Part shown: positions 37,500-46,684 of the stretch, in pieces
Numbering within the stretch: the stretch's first letter is position 1
Layout of the letters: the number at the start of each line of letters is the position of its first letter
Assembly: GCF_000422265.1 (NCBI RefSeq)
Contig: NZ_KE383813.1
Coordinates: forward strand, 47,624 to 111,623
Source of the DNA: Kaistella palustris DSM 21579
Lineage (GTDB): Bacteria > Bacteroidota > Bacteroidia > Flavobacteriales > Weeksellaceae
Direction: 5' to 3'
DNA length: 64,000 nt
Position numbers and translations under genes: made by a program
The notes under the pieces: generated by a model
The model's input: the letters and a program-made list of their open reading frames with translations, nothing else
Told to the model about the DNA's origin: nothing
Databases searched by the model: none

Positions 37500-38066
37500 A
37501 TGGAAAAATGTGAAGTATTGATTATCGGCGGATCTGCCGGAAGCCTGGACGTACTTTTGAAAGTGCTGCCCAATCTGGCTTCTGTGCTGAACTTTCCGGT
37601 GATCATTGTGCTGCACCGCAAAACCGGTAAGGAGAATCTGCTTACCGACCTGCTGAATGCCAAAACCCAGCTGACTGTAAAGGAAATTGAAGAAAAGGAA
37701 AGACTGCGCGCCGGAATGATCTATATTGCGCCACCCAGCTATCACCTGCTCATTGAAAAGAGCAAAACCTTTTCACTGGATGCTTCCGAAAAGATCAACT
37801 TTTCGCGTCCTTCCATCGATGTGACTTTTGAGAGCGCTGCCGAAGTGTACGGCAACAGACTTGTCTGCCTGCTTTTATCGGGGGCAAACAGCGACGGCAC
37901 CAACGGGCTGAAAAAAGTAAAGGAAAACGGCGGCTTAACAGCAGTGCAGGCACCGGACACCGCGATTTCGCGTTTTATGCCGGATTCAGCCCTGGAAAAT
38001 CTAGAGGTGGACCGGATCCTGAAGCCCAGCGAAATGGCTAATTTTATAAATGATTTATCAAAATGA
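37500..38066 (+). CDS. CheB-type methylesterase without receiver domain
   Basis: 188 residues, only the catalytic domain of CheB. Catalytic residues are S12 in GGSAGSLDV, H39 in VLHRKTG and D132 in SGANSDGTNG. It lacks the usual N-terminal receiver, so control must come from elsewhere, for example the separate REC proteins on either side. The ATG directly follows the cheR stop and the end overlaps the next gene by 4 bases, so the genes are translationally coupled. Confidence 0.9.
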   Translation: MEKCEVLIIGGSAGSLDVLLKVLPNLASVLNFPVIIVLHRKTGKENLLTDLLNAKTQLTVKEIEEKERLRAGMIYIAPPSYHLLIEKSKTFSLDASEKINFSRPSIDVTFESAAEVYGNRLVCLLLSGANSDGTNGLKKVKENGGLTAVQAPDTAISRFMPDSALENLEVDRILKPSEMANFINDLSK

Positions 38067-38449
38067 CAGATAATAACACTTTTAAAGAAAGAAAGAAAAT
38101 ATTTATTTTTGATGACAACCTGGAAATTCTGGAACTCTGTACAGAAATTCTGCAGGACCTGGGTTGCGAAGTGAAGACCTCGCCCACCACGAACAATATT
38201 GAAACGCAGGTACTGGAGTTTATGCCGGACCTTATTTTTATGGATAACTGGCTGCCCGACATCAGCGGGATCGAAGCCACACAGCTCATTAAAGCAAATC
38301 AGAGATTAAGACATATTCCTGTAATTTATTTCTCCGCCAACAGCAATATAAGTGAACTTGCCGCAGAGGCCGGCGCCGAGGATTTTCTGGCTAAACCTTT
38401 TGATATAGATCTTTTCGAAGAGGTAGTCTTGAAATATATAGGGAAATAG
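38063..38449 (+). CDS. Single-domain response regulator, last gene of the phosphorelay cluster
   Basis: 128 residues, only a receiver: DDN near the start, acceptor Asp in LIFMDNWLPDISG and lysine in FLAKPFD. It starts within the stop of the CheB-type gene (ATGA overlap). No output domain. Confidence 0.92.
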   Translation: MTDNNTFKERKKIFIFDDNLEILELCTEILQDLGCEVKTSPTTNNIETQVLEFMPDLIFMDNWLPDISGIEATQLIKANQRLRHIPVIYFSANSNISELAAEAGAEDFLAKPFDIDLFEEVVLKYIGK

Positions 38450-38535
38450 AATTCCGGGTAGGCAGACAATTTGGAACTCCTTCAGAATTTCAATCTCCTG
38501 TTAAAACGCGTTCATCATCACTACTCATCCGGAAC

Positions 38536-39672
38536 TCAGGAATTGGCCACGCGCACCGTATCTCTACGCTCGAGCTGTAGAAACAGGTCGAGCGCATTGC
38601 GGAAAGCCTGATCCATGTTGAAATATTTATAGTTCGCCAGGCGGCCCACAAAATACACATCGGTTAATTTATCCGCTTCTGCCTTGTATTTTGCATAGAT
38701 CTCCTGGTTTTTATCGTTCGGCACCGGATAGTACGGTTCGCCGTGATCCACCGTGTATTCCTTTACAATGCTTGTTTTCGCAGATTGCTGGTTACCGAAA
38801 TGTTTGTATTCCACAATCCGCGTATATTCCACTTCTTCACCCGGATAATTAACCACGGAATTTTCCTGAAAATATTCCTGATCCAAATGTTCGGTGACGA
38901 AATTGATTGAGCGGTATTCCAGTTTTTCCTTCAGTTTCTTTCTAAAGTTAAAAAAACGGTCGATAGGTCCGGTGTAAAAGAGTTTATCGTAGTCGCCAAG
39001 CTGGTCTTCAACTTCAAAATAGTCGGTGTTCAGCAGTACCATAATATTCGGGTTGCTGAGCATTTTTTCGAAAAGCTTGGTATAACCTGCCTTTGGCAGC
39101 GCCTGATAGCGGTCCGAAAAATAGCGGTCATCAAAATTCTCCCGTACGGGAATTCGGTCCAGTACCGAAGCGTGCAGTTCTGCGGGATATTTGTCCCACT
39201 GCTTTTTGGTATAATGCCGGAACATTTTTTCGTACAGGACTTCACCTACTTTATTCAGCACAGCTTCCTCACCGTTTCGGGGTTCATCAAACGGAATCCG
39301 GTTTTCTGCCAGCCACTGCTGCATTTCAGCTTCTTTTGTAAAGTTTTTGTTAAAGAGTATGTTCACGGTAGTGATGTTTACAGGAATGGGCACCGTTTTA
39401 CCGTCCACTCTCGCTATGACGCGGTGCTGCCATGGATACCACTCGCTGAAACGGTTTACATATTCCCACACGCCACCATCATTGGTATGAAATAAGTGGG
39501 CGCCATATTGCGAAGTTAATATGCCATTTTCATCTACAAAATCATAACAGTTTCCTGCAATGTGATCCCTTTTTTCAATGATCAGAACTTTTTTTCCGAT
39601 CGCCGCGTAACGTTCGGCCAGTACAGCACCGGAAATACCGGCACCCACGATTACAATATCAAAATTTTTCAT
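38536..39672 (-). CDS. glf: UDP-galactopyranose mutase
   Basis: 378 residues, cytoplasmic FAD enzyme that converts UDP-galactopyranose to UDP-galactofuranose for surface glycans. The dinucleotide-binding start DIVIVGAGISGAVLAERYA is followed by GNCYDFVDENG. FAD/substrate residues in HYTKKQWDKYP, RIPVRENFDDRYF and the C-terminal VGRLANYKYFNMDQAF match Glf. It lies 17 bases downstream of a glycosyltransferase, so both form an operon. Confidence 0.93.
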   Translation of the reverse strand: MKNFDIVIVGAGISGAVLAERYAAIGKKVLIIEKRDHIAGNCYDFVDENGILTSQYGAHLFHTNDGGVWEYVNRFSEWYPWQHRVIARVDGKTVPIPVNITTVNILFNKNFTKEAEMQQWLAENRIPFDEPRNGEEAVLNKVGEVLYEKMFRHYTKKQWDKYPAELHASVLDRIPVRENFDDRYFSDRYQALPKAGYTKLFEKMLSNPNIMVLLNTDYFEVEDQLGDYDKLFYTGPIDRFFNFRKKLKEKLEYRSINFVTEHLDQEYFQENSVVNYPGEEVEYTRIVEYKHFGNQQSAKTSIVKEYTVDHGEPYYPVPNDKNQEIYAKYKAEADKLTDVYFVGRLANYKYFNMDQAFRNALDLFLQLERRDTVRVANS

Positions 39673-39689
39673 ATAAAAAGCGAACAGAT

Positions 39690-40781
39690 TTAAGCGGGAA
39701 CATCGGTAATCAGTGTGGACATGCTTTGTACCGTCCGGTCCCAGGACGTTTCTGAAAGTATGCTTCGGTAATGCTGTTTGAAATTCCGGAACGGTTTCTG
39801 TATCGCCGCGCTGAATTCCTCCGGATTATCAACAAGGTTTACGCAGCTGCTGTACGACCTTTCCACATCTCTGATGCGGGTAGAGATAATCGGTTTGTTG
39901 GCCGCCATATATTCCAGCGTTTTTGTCGGACTGATGAAGCGGGTGGCATCGTTGAGCGCAAACGGCATCATCGCAATTTTAAAGAAGTGCAGATACTTCG
40001 GCAGTTCTTCGTAGGTTTTCATACCGAGATAATGAATGTTTTCTGCATTGGGCAGATCGCTTTCATCGATCTTGCACAGGGGACCGATCATTACAAAGGC
40101 AAAATCCGGCCGGAGCAGCGCCACACCGCGCAGCAGTTCCAGATCAATACGTTCATCGATCACACCGTAATAACCGACAATCGGCAGAAATACAGAATCA
40201 AGATCCGCAGGTCTCTCGATATTTTCGGTGTAATGATTGGAGAAATGATGTATATCTACGGAACTCGGGAAACAGTGAACATTGTGGTGCCTTCGGGATT
40301 TAGATTCAAAAAGCGATCTGCCGCCGGTATATACGATATCCGCGGCCGCCAGAAGCTGATCCTCCTGCGCCAGAAGTTCGCTGGAAGCGCCTTTAAATAA
40401 GGAAAGCTCATCCATACAGTCATAAATGACGCTGTCAAAATCGAGGTCACTTAATACAGATACAAATGCGGCGGAATAGAACCAGCCTATTGGAAATGTA
40501 TTTTTGTGCAGATGTTTTTTCAGGTATGCCCCAAGCTGGCTGAGGTTTTCGACAAGCGGCTGGCAAATGTGAATATTTGGAGCCACTTCGCGGACTTTAA
40601 AATAAGACTGCTCATCATTATATACACCTACAGGTTCCTCAATCACGAGAATCCTGAACTGTTTTGCCAGTCTGCTGATGATATGTTGAGGCCTTTGGTA
40701 TACGAAATCCCAGCGCAGATGACAAAAGATAAGCATGTCGTACGCGGGAACTCCATCGGACTGATACAGATAATTGCTCAT
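39690..40781 (-). CDS. Glycosyltransferase (GT-B fold, GT4-like)
   Basis: 363 residues. Its start contains HLRWDFVYQRPQHIISRLA, a signature of a group of bacterial glycosyltransferases. The C-terminal half has the nucleotide-sugar-binding pattern of GT4 enzymes: MMPFALNDATRFISPTKTLEYMAANKPIIST. With the neighbouring glf it may build a galactofuranose-containing glycan (inference); donor and acceptor are unknown. Confidence 0.85.
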   Translation of the reverse strand: MSNYLYQSDGVPAYDMLIFCHLRWDFVYQRPQHIISRLAKQFRILVIEEPVGVYNDEQSYFKVREVAPNIHICQPLVENLSQLGAYLKKHLHKNTFPIGWFYSAAFVSVLSDLDFDSVIYDCMDELSLFKGASSELLAQEDQLLAAADIVYTGGRSLFESKSRRHHNVHCFPSSVDIHHFSNHYTENIERPADLDSVFLPIVGYYGVIDERIDLELLRGVALLRPDFAFVMIGPLCKIDESDLPNAENIHYLGMKTYEELPKYLHFFKIAMMPFALNDATRFISPTKTLEYMAANKPIISTRIRDVERSYSSCVNLVDNPEEFSAAIQKPFRNFKQHYRSILSETSWDRTVQSMSTLITDVPA

Positions 40782-40963
40782 AACGTTTATTTTTAATACT
40801 GTAAAATTAAAAACGGTATGAGCAAAAAATGACGATTATGAAATGATTAACAGCGCAATAACATTTATTATACCCTATAACGTAAATTTAATGAACGGAT
40901 TGCAACTTCACCCGCAAATCTCAATAAATTTTGCAATGAGCCGATAAAGGATTAAAGGAAGAC

Positions 40964-41977
40964 TTAACAGTAAATACTCTTATACTTTTTGGGCGTGATG
41001 CCGTATTTTTCTTTGTAAATCTTCGAAAAATAACTGCCGCTTTCCAAACCTATGGCGGCCACCACGTCGCGTACGCTGTATTCCTTGTCCTTCAGCAGCA
41101 CATTGGCGCGCTCCAGTCTCGCGTGGGTTATATATTCGCTGATGCTTTGGCCAAACAGGTAGTGAAAGCCGTGCTGCAGTTTTGCCGGATTCAGCCCCGA
41201 AATCTGAGACAGTTTTTTTATCGAATGATCGTCTGCCAGATTCTTCAGGATCAGTTCACCGAGTTCTTCCACACGTTTCAATTCCTGAATCCGCAGCACA
41301 CTGCGTTTGTTCGTATGCAGAAGATCATCCTGAAACTGAACCAACTGCTGTATAAACATCTGTATGGTGATGCTCTGCAAATTAAATTTTCTTACTACGG
41401 TCTGCTTTTTATATTTGCCTACATCGCCCAAAATTGTTTTAAAATACACACCGGAAGAAGCGATATGGTAAAACTGCTTTTTCCCCTTGGTATCAGTAAG
41501 CACTTCTTTCAGCGGGGAATTCCAGTCCTGCAGTTCGCAGGATTCCTGGGTGCAGAAGCGTTCGCGGTCGATCTCCACGCTCACTACTTCGTGTCTGGTA
41601 TCTTTTCGGAATTCGATGATGTGGCCGCTTCTGTTTTGGCTGGCTACAATGGCGCTTTTAAATTCTTCGATGAGGTGGGTTTTGTTTTCGTTTCCGAATT
41701 CGTGGATCAGCGGACCCTGCACGGAGTTCAGGAATTTTACCGGATGTACTTCATTTAAAGTAAACTCCAGGCGGATGTCTTCTTTAAAGGTGACTTTATA
41801 AATCAGCAATGCCAGGCCGTTTTCAAAATTAATACCGCGTATTTCCCCCGTACCTAGATGCTCGGGCAAAGTCAGCGAATACTCGCCGCAGAAATGCTGT
41901 GGTTTTACTTTGAATGACTTTGCAAGACTGATGATCACATCTTTCAGCGGGATTGAATTAACCTGAAAAACCAGCAT
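40964..41977 (-). CDS. AraC-family transcriptional regulator
   Basis: About 337 residues from ATG (MLVFQVNSIPLKD); a longer frame would need a TTG start 72 bases upstream. The N-terminal region is a ligand-sensing domain of unknown type. The C-terminal 100 residues are a double helix-turn-helix AraC domain with LSQISGLNPAKLQHGFHYLF and the second helix ending ESGSYFSKIYKEKYGITPKK. Its target is not evident; the neighbours are a glycosyltransferase and a peptidase on divergent strands. Confidence 0.9.
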   Translation of the reverse strand: MLVFQVNSIPLKDVIISLAKSFKVKPQHFCGEYSLTLPEHLGTGEIRGINFENGLALLIYKVTFKEDIRLEFTLNEVHPVKFLNSVQGPLIHEFGNENKTHLIEEFKSAIVASQNRSGHIIEFRKDTRHEVVSVEIDRERFCTQESCELQDWNSPLKEVLTDTKGKKQFYHIASSGVYFKTILGDVGKYKKQTVVRKFNLQSITIQMFIQQLVQFQDDLLHTNKRSVLRIQELKRVEELGELILKNLADDHSIKKLSQISGLNPAKLQHGFHYLFGQSISEYITHARLERANVLLKDKEYSVRDVVAAIGLESGSYFSKIYKEKYGITPKKYKSIYC

Positions 41978-42425
41978 ATTTTTAAGTTTTTTAATTGAAG
42001 GGGCAGACACCAAAAAGCCGTTATTGGATGTCTGCAATCCGCAGATCAATAACGAAGATAAGAATAAAATGTACTTAACTGAGATGATTTTAAAATTATC
42101 TGTGTCCTGAAAATAACTGAATGTGGTATCGATCTCCTGCTTGAAAATTATATAAACCGTTACATGACATCCGGCTGCGTTTATTTTTTTCAGTTTTAAT
42201 GGTTGGTTTTTGCAGCTGCGGTATAAAGGACAAGTCTGTTATTATTCGTAAGTATTCACGTCTGGTCGTTAAACTTTAATTATGCTTCTTCAGCATTTTT
42301 AAAGGAGGAAAAACCAAAATATATTTCCTGTATCAGGTGAATTCTTCCAGCCAGAGTACCTTCAGGAAAAGCATATCCGTTCCCGCCTGAAAAGAAATTA
42401 AATATCTTTGTGTAAATAATTTATT
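41978..42425. other. Divergent intergenic region with promoter of the DPP III gene
   Basis: A TATCTTTG box at 42413-42420 lies just before the peptidase start. The rest of the 450 bases holds no gene that I could support. Confidence 0.5.
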
Positions 42426-44459
42426 ATGAAAAGAACCAAAATCACCCTTCTGGCCCTGGCGTCCGTACTTTTGTTTTCCTGTACGGCGCAGCAGAATACC
42501 ACCTCCACCACGCAACAGCAAGCTGCCCAGAATTCTCAGAACAGCATCGACCGTTTTGCAGATATCGAAGTCCTGCGTTATGACGTACCGGGCTGGAACG
42601 ACCTTACATTAAAGGAAAAATCATACGTATATTACCTGAGCCAGGCCGGTTATGCAGGCCGCGACATCATCTGGGATCAGAATTACAAAAACAATCTCAC
42701 CATCCGCCGCGCGCTTGAGCATATTTACACCACGTACAGCGGAGACAAGTCCACTGCTGACTGGCAGAATTTTGAAATCTATCTGAAAAGGGTTTGGTTT
42801 GCCAACGGGATCCATCACCATTATTCCAACGAAAAAATGAAACCTGCTTTTAGCCGGGTGTATTTTGAGCAACTTTTAAAGGAAACCAAAACACCGCTGA
42901 GTTCTGAAGTAGCCGATGTGCTCTTTAATGATAAAGACAACAAAAAAGTAAACCTGGATTTGAGTAAAGGACTGCTGGAAGGTTCAGCCGTCAACTTTTA
43001 CGGTGAAGGTGTTACTGCTGATGAAGCCGATTCCTATTATGCCAATATGAAAAGTCCGGATCCCGAACGTCCGCTTTCTACAGGTTTGAATTCAAAACTT
43101 GTAAAGGAAAACGGCAAACTCACCGAAAAAGTCTGGAAGAGTGGCGGTATGTACGGCGCTGCCATTGATAAGATCATTTACTGGCTCGACAAGGCACGTA
43201 CCGTTACCGAAAACCAGAAACAGGCTGATGCGCTGGCCCTGCTCATCGCCTACTATAAAACCGGTGACCTGAAATCCTGGGACGACTACAACATCGCCTG
43301 GGTAAATGCAACAGAGGGAAATATCGACTATAACAACGGTTTCATCGAAGTGTACAGCGACCCGCTCGGCCACAAAGGTTCGTATGAAAGCGTGGTGCAG
43401 ATCAAGGATTTCGATATGTCGAAAAAAATGGAAGTCCTTTCAAAACAGGCGCAGTGGTTTGAGGACAACTCGCCTCTTCTGCCGCAACATAAGAAAAAGA
43501 ATGTGGTGGGTGTAAGTTATAAAACCGTGATCGTAGCTTCGGAGTCCGGTGACTCTTCACCAAGCACACCGATTGGTGTGAACCTTCCCAATGCCGACTG
43601 GATCCGCGCCGAACACGGCTCTAAATCTATATCGCTTGGAAATATCATCGATGCTTATGATAAAGCTGCCGGCTCCGGCCGTCTGAAAGAATTTGTAAAC
43701 GATGAAGAGGAACTTCGCCTGGCGCAGAAATACGGTGAACTCGCCAGCAAACTGCACACGGCCCTGCACGAAGTGGTAGGTCACGCTTCCGGCCAGATCA
43801 ATCCCGGTGTTGGCACACCGAAAGAAACGCTGAAAAGCTATGCCTCTACCATGGAAGAAGGCCGTGCGGATTTGGTAGGTCTTTATTTCCTCTACAGTCC
43901 CAAACTTCAGGAGCTCGGCCTGGTTGATGACTGGAAAGCTGTAGGCATGGAGGCTTACGACAGCTACATCCGTAATGGTCTGATGACACAGCTCGTGCGC
44001 CTGGATCCCGGAGCCGATATCGAAGAAGCCCACATGCGGAACCGACAGTGGGTCAGCGCCTGGGTTTTTGAAAAAGGCAGGAAAGACAATGTCATTGAAA
44101 AGCTGACGCGCAACGGCAAAACCTATTTCAACATTACAGATTATGCAAAACTGCACGAACTTTTCGGTGAACTTTTGCGCGAAACGCAACGCATCAAGTC
44201 CGAAGGCGACTACAACGCTGCTAAAAATCTGGTCGAAAATTATGGCGTGAAAGTCGATCAGGCGATTCATAAGGAAGTGCTGGCGCGGAATGCGAAATAC
44301 AGCGAAGCGCCTTACCGTGGTTTTGTAAATCCATACATCACACCGGTAGCAGGCACTAATGGCAAAGTAACGGATTATGTCCTGAAATATCCGAAAACCT
44401 TTGCAGAACAGATGCTGCAGTATGCGAAAGATTACAGTTTCTTACCCGATCACAATTAA
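42426..44459 (+). CDS. Dipeptidyl peptidase III-like metallopeptidase (M49), lipoprotein
   Basis: 677 residues. The signal peptide ends in a lipobox (LLFSC), so unlike cytosolic DPP III it should be exported and anchored. The zinc motif HEVVGH (448-453), the family-specific HExxGH form, is followed by MEEGRADLVGLYFLY with the third zinc ligand Glu. It would cleave dipeptides from peptide N-termini. The length matches Bacteroidota M49 proteins. It is monocistronic, with a promoter box directly before and a terminator after. Confidence 0.92.
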   Translation: MKRTKITLLALASVLLFSCTAQQNTTSTTQQQAAQNSQNSIDRFADIEVLRYDVPGWNDLTLKEKSYVYYLSQAGYAGRDIIWDQNYKNNLTIRRALEHIYTTYSGDKSTADWQNFEIYLKRVWFANGIHHHYSNEKMKPAFSRVYFEQLLKETKTPLSSEVADVLFNDKDNKKVNLDLSKGLLEGSAVNFYGEGVTADEADSYYANMKSPDPERPLSTGLNSKLVKENGKLTEKVWKSGGMYGAAIDKIIYWLDKARTVTENQKQADALALLIAYYKTGDLKSWDDYNIAWVNATEGNIDYNNGFIEVYSDPLGHKGSYESVVQIKDFDMSKKMEVLSKQAQWFEDNSPLLPQHKKKNVVGVSYKTVIVASESGDSSPSTPIGVNLPNADWIRAEHGSKSISLGNIIDAYDKAAGSGRLKEFVNDEEELRLAQKYGELASKLHTALHEVVGHASGQINPGVGTPKETLKSYASTMEEGRADLVGLYFLYSPKLQELGLVDDWKAVGMEAYDSYIRNGLMTQLVRLDPGADIEEAHMRNRQWVSAWVFEKGRKDNVIEKLTRNGKTYFNITDYAKLHELFGELLRETQRIKSEGDYNAAKNLVENYGVKVDQAIHKEVLARNAKYSEAPYRGFVNPYITPVAGTNGKVTDYVLKYPKTFAEQMLQYAKDYSFLPDHN

Positions 44460-44462
44460 TTG

Positions 44463-44492
44463 GAGTGCCACCGAAAAGGTGGCATTTTTCTT
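44463..44492 (+). terminator. Terminator after the DPP III gene
   Basis: TGCCACC, a GAAAA loop and GGTGGCA followed by five Ts. Confidence 0.88.
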
Positions 44493-44665
44493 TGCTTAAA
44501 AAAGACAGGCACCAACCTTTCAGTTGCGGATAATTACAATCCGCATTTCGCATCACGGCAGAAGATCTACGCTCGCATTAACCAAAAGCTCCTCCGCACC
44601 GGCATTTATTTAAAAATCAGCTGATGTAGTGGAGTCGCCAACTATTTTTTTCAGAAATTTGCGCC

Positions 44666-45886
44666 ATGCATCCACAAGAACTAAAGATCGAAGATTTTAC
44701 CTATACCTTACCCGACAGCCACATCGCCTATCACGCTGCTGAGCCCAAGGATTCTGCACGCCTGCTGATCTACGGCAAAGAAGATTTCACCGAAGATACT
44801 TACCGCAATATTGGCGCGCACCTGCCGACCGGTGCGGTGCTCGTTTTTAATGATACCAAGGTGATCAAAAGCCGGCTGCTCTTTCAAAAGGAAACCGGCG
44901 GCAATGTCGAAATTTTCTGTCTGGAACCTGTGGGAGAAAACCTTCATTTCGAAGAAGAACTCAACCGCAGAGGCAGTGCGCAGTGGAAATGTCTGGTACG
45001 CCGGGCCGGAAAAGTCCAGGGTGTCACGCTTGTAAAAAAAGTAACCATCGGCGGCACGGCAGTAACCTTGAAAGCCACAGTTGGGGAACGGCTGGGCGAC
45101 ACTTATCCGGTAAGTTTCAACTGGAGTCCACCTGAATTTACATTTGGATCGGTGTTGGCAAATTCGGGCGTAATGCCGCTGCCGCCGTACATCAGGCGAA
45201 CTGCTACCGAGGAAGATGAAATGGCTTATCAGACCGTATATTCAGAACATGAGGGATCCGTCGCGGCACCGACTGCCGGCCTGCACTTTACCGAAAGGGT
45301 TTTCGAAGATCTGAAAACACGCGGCATCCAGACCCTTTTTACCACACTGCATGTCGGCGCCGGAACTTTTATGCCCGTAAAAAGCGCTACAATGAATGGC
45401 CACGCCATGCATGCCGAATATATCAACATCACCACCAACTTTCTGGAAGCATTGCTTGCGGTGACCGACCAACCCATAATTCCCGTAGGAACCACCTCCA
45501 TGCGCACGCTGGAAAGTATTTACTGGATGGGTAACAAAATCCGGAACCAACCTGGCCTGACCGCGGCAGAACTGAAAGTCCGGCAGTGGGAACCTTACGA
45601 AACGGCAGAAACGCACAGTGCGAAGGTGGCCCTGGGTGCGCTGCTGGACTGGATGCGCGGGCACAGTCTGCAGGAGTTTTCGGTGGAGACGGAGATCATC
45701 ATTGCACCACCCTACCGCTTTCAGCTGGCACGCGGTCTGGTGACGAATTTCCATCAGCCGAATTCCACGCTGCTGCTTTTGGTGGCAGCGCTGATCGGTG
45801 AGGACTGGCGGCGCATGTACGACCACGCACTAAAAGCCAGTTTCCGTTTTCTGAGTTATGGCGATGGCTGCCTGCTGCTGCCTTAA
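44666..45886 (+). CDS. queA: tRNA preQ1(34) S-adenosylmethionine ribosyltransferase-isomerase
   Basis: 406 residues, cytoplasmic. It transfers the ribosyl part of SAM to 7-aminomethyl-7-deazaguanine in tRNA to give epoxyqueuosine. QueA motifs are visible: VLVFNDTKVIKSRL, GVMPLPPYIRR, YQTVYSEHEGSVAAPTAGLH, TTLHVGAGTFMPV and a C-terminal LVTNFHQPNSTLLLLVAALI. Some Bacteroidota members are a little longer than the E. coli enzyme, as here. It appears monocistronic. Confidence 0.95.
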   Translation: MHPQELKIEDFTYTLPDSHIAYHAAEPKDSARLLIYGKEDFTEDTYRNIGAHLPTGAVLVFNDTKVIKSRLLFQKETGGNVEIFCLEPVGENLHFEEELNRRGSAQWKCLVRRAGKVQGVTLVKKVTIGGTAVTLKATVGERLGDTYPVSFNWSPPEFTFGSVLANSGVMPLPPYIRRTATEEDEMAYQTVYSEHEGSVAAPTAGLHFTERVFEDLKTRGIQTLFTTLHVGAGTFMPVKSATMNGHAMHAEYINITTNFLEALLAVTDQPIIPVGTTSMRTLESIYWMGNKIRNQPGLTAAELKVRQWEPYETAETHSAKVALGALLDWMRGHSLQEFSVETEIIIAPPYRFQLARGLVTNFHQPNSTLLLLVAALIGEDWRRMYDHALKASFRFLSYGDGCLLLP

Positions 45887-46345
45887 GTGTTGTTGATATT
45901 GTTTAAACATTCTACACAAAACCCTTAAAAACTGCTCACAAAAGCAGAAAAGTTACCTGTTGAGCAGGTGTTTTGACTTAGTCAGTGGCAGGAAAAGACC
46001 TCGCAGATAAGCTGTACCCTGACATTCCTTTGATTTTTTCCTGAAACCGACAACACCAAAAGATAACGACGGTTTTCACCACTTCTTTTTATCCTTGCAA
46101 TCCGCGTTTTATTTTCAATGGGCTTTTAATGATCATCAGCTGCCATCGGCGAATTTTTTTTACCGGCTCACAACGGAGTGAAAAGCACTTGGAAAGAGGA
46201 ACGTTGAAGTAAATAAGTTTCACCACATTCTCCCTCACTATTTAGGTCAGGCGTTCTCAAGGGCAATTGGCAGCGACTGGAGTTTTTTCAGCCTTTAATG
46301 ATTTTCCGTATTTTTGTAAGTATCATTATCATTAAAACCACCACA
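45887..46345. other. Intergenic stretch with promoter of the GNAT gene
   Basis: About 460 bases. A small ACCTG/CAGGT hairpin followed by GTTTT near 45955-45977 may terminate queA. TATTTTTG (46309-46316) matches the -7 box and is followed 30 bases later by the GNAT start. No gene seen. Confidence 0.5.
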
Positions 46346-46663
46346 ATGAAACCCGAATTTGAGAGTTTACCATTAGTGAATAACGACAAGAAGAAGCGCT
46401 TTGAGATGGAGTTCAACGGGCATCTTGCCTTTATTAATTACGGCGATTTTGGAAATGAGATTGCGCTCGTGCACACCGAAGCAGAACCGGAACTGCAGGG
46501 CACAGGCGCCGCCACCGCAGTAGTCGAAAAAACCCTGGAATACATCGAATCGCAAGGTAAAAAACTGCTGCCCTTCTGCCCGTATGTTTTCGCCTACATC
46601 AAAAAACATCCGGCGTGGAAACGCATTGTCGATCCCCATTTCAAAGGTTATGATTCACTTTAA
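46346..46663 (+). CDS. Small GNAT-family N-acetyltransferase (Gcn5-like, YjdJ/PF14542 type)
   Basis: About 105 residues from MKPEFESLPLV; a start 48 bases upstream would include the promoter box. The fold is a minimal GNAT domain with ALVHTEAEPELQGTGAATAV as acetyl-CoA-binding loop and LLPFCPYVFAYIKKHPAW at the end. Proteins of this type have unknown substrates. It is 21 bases upstream of the pirin gene and likely co-transcribed. Confidence 0.85.
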   Translation: MKPEFESLPLVNNDKKKRFEMEFNGHLAFINYGDFGNEIALVHTEAEPELQGTGAATAVVEKTLEYIESQGKKLLPFCPYVFAYIKKHPAWKRIVDPHFKGYDSL

Positions 46664-46684
46664 TTATTAATTAAAATAAAAAAA

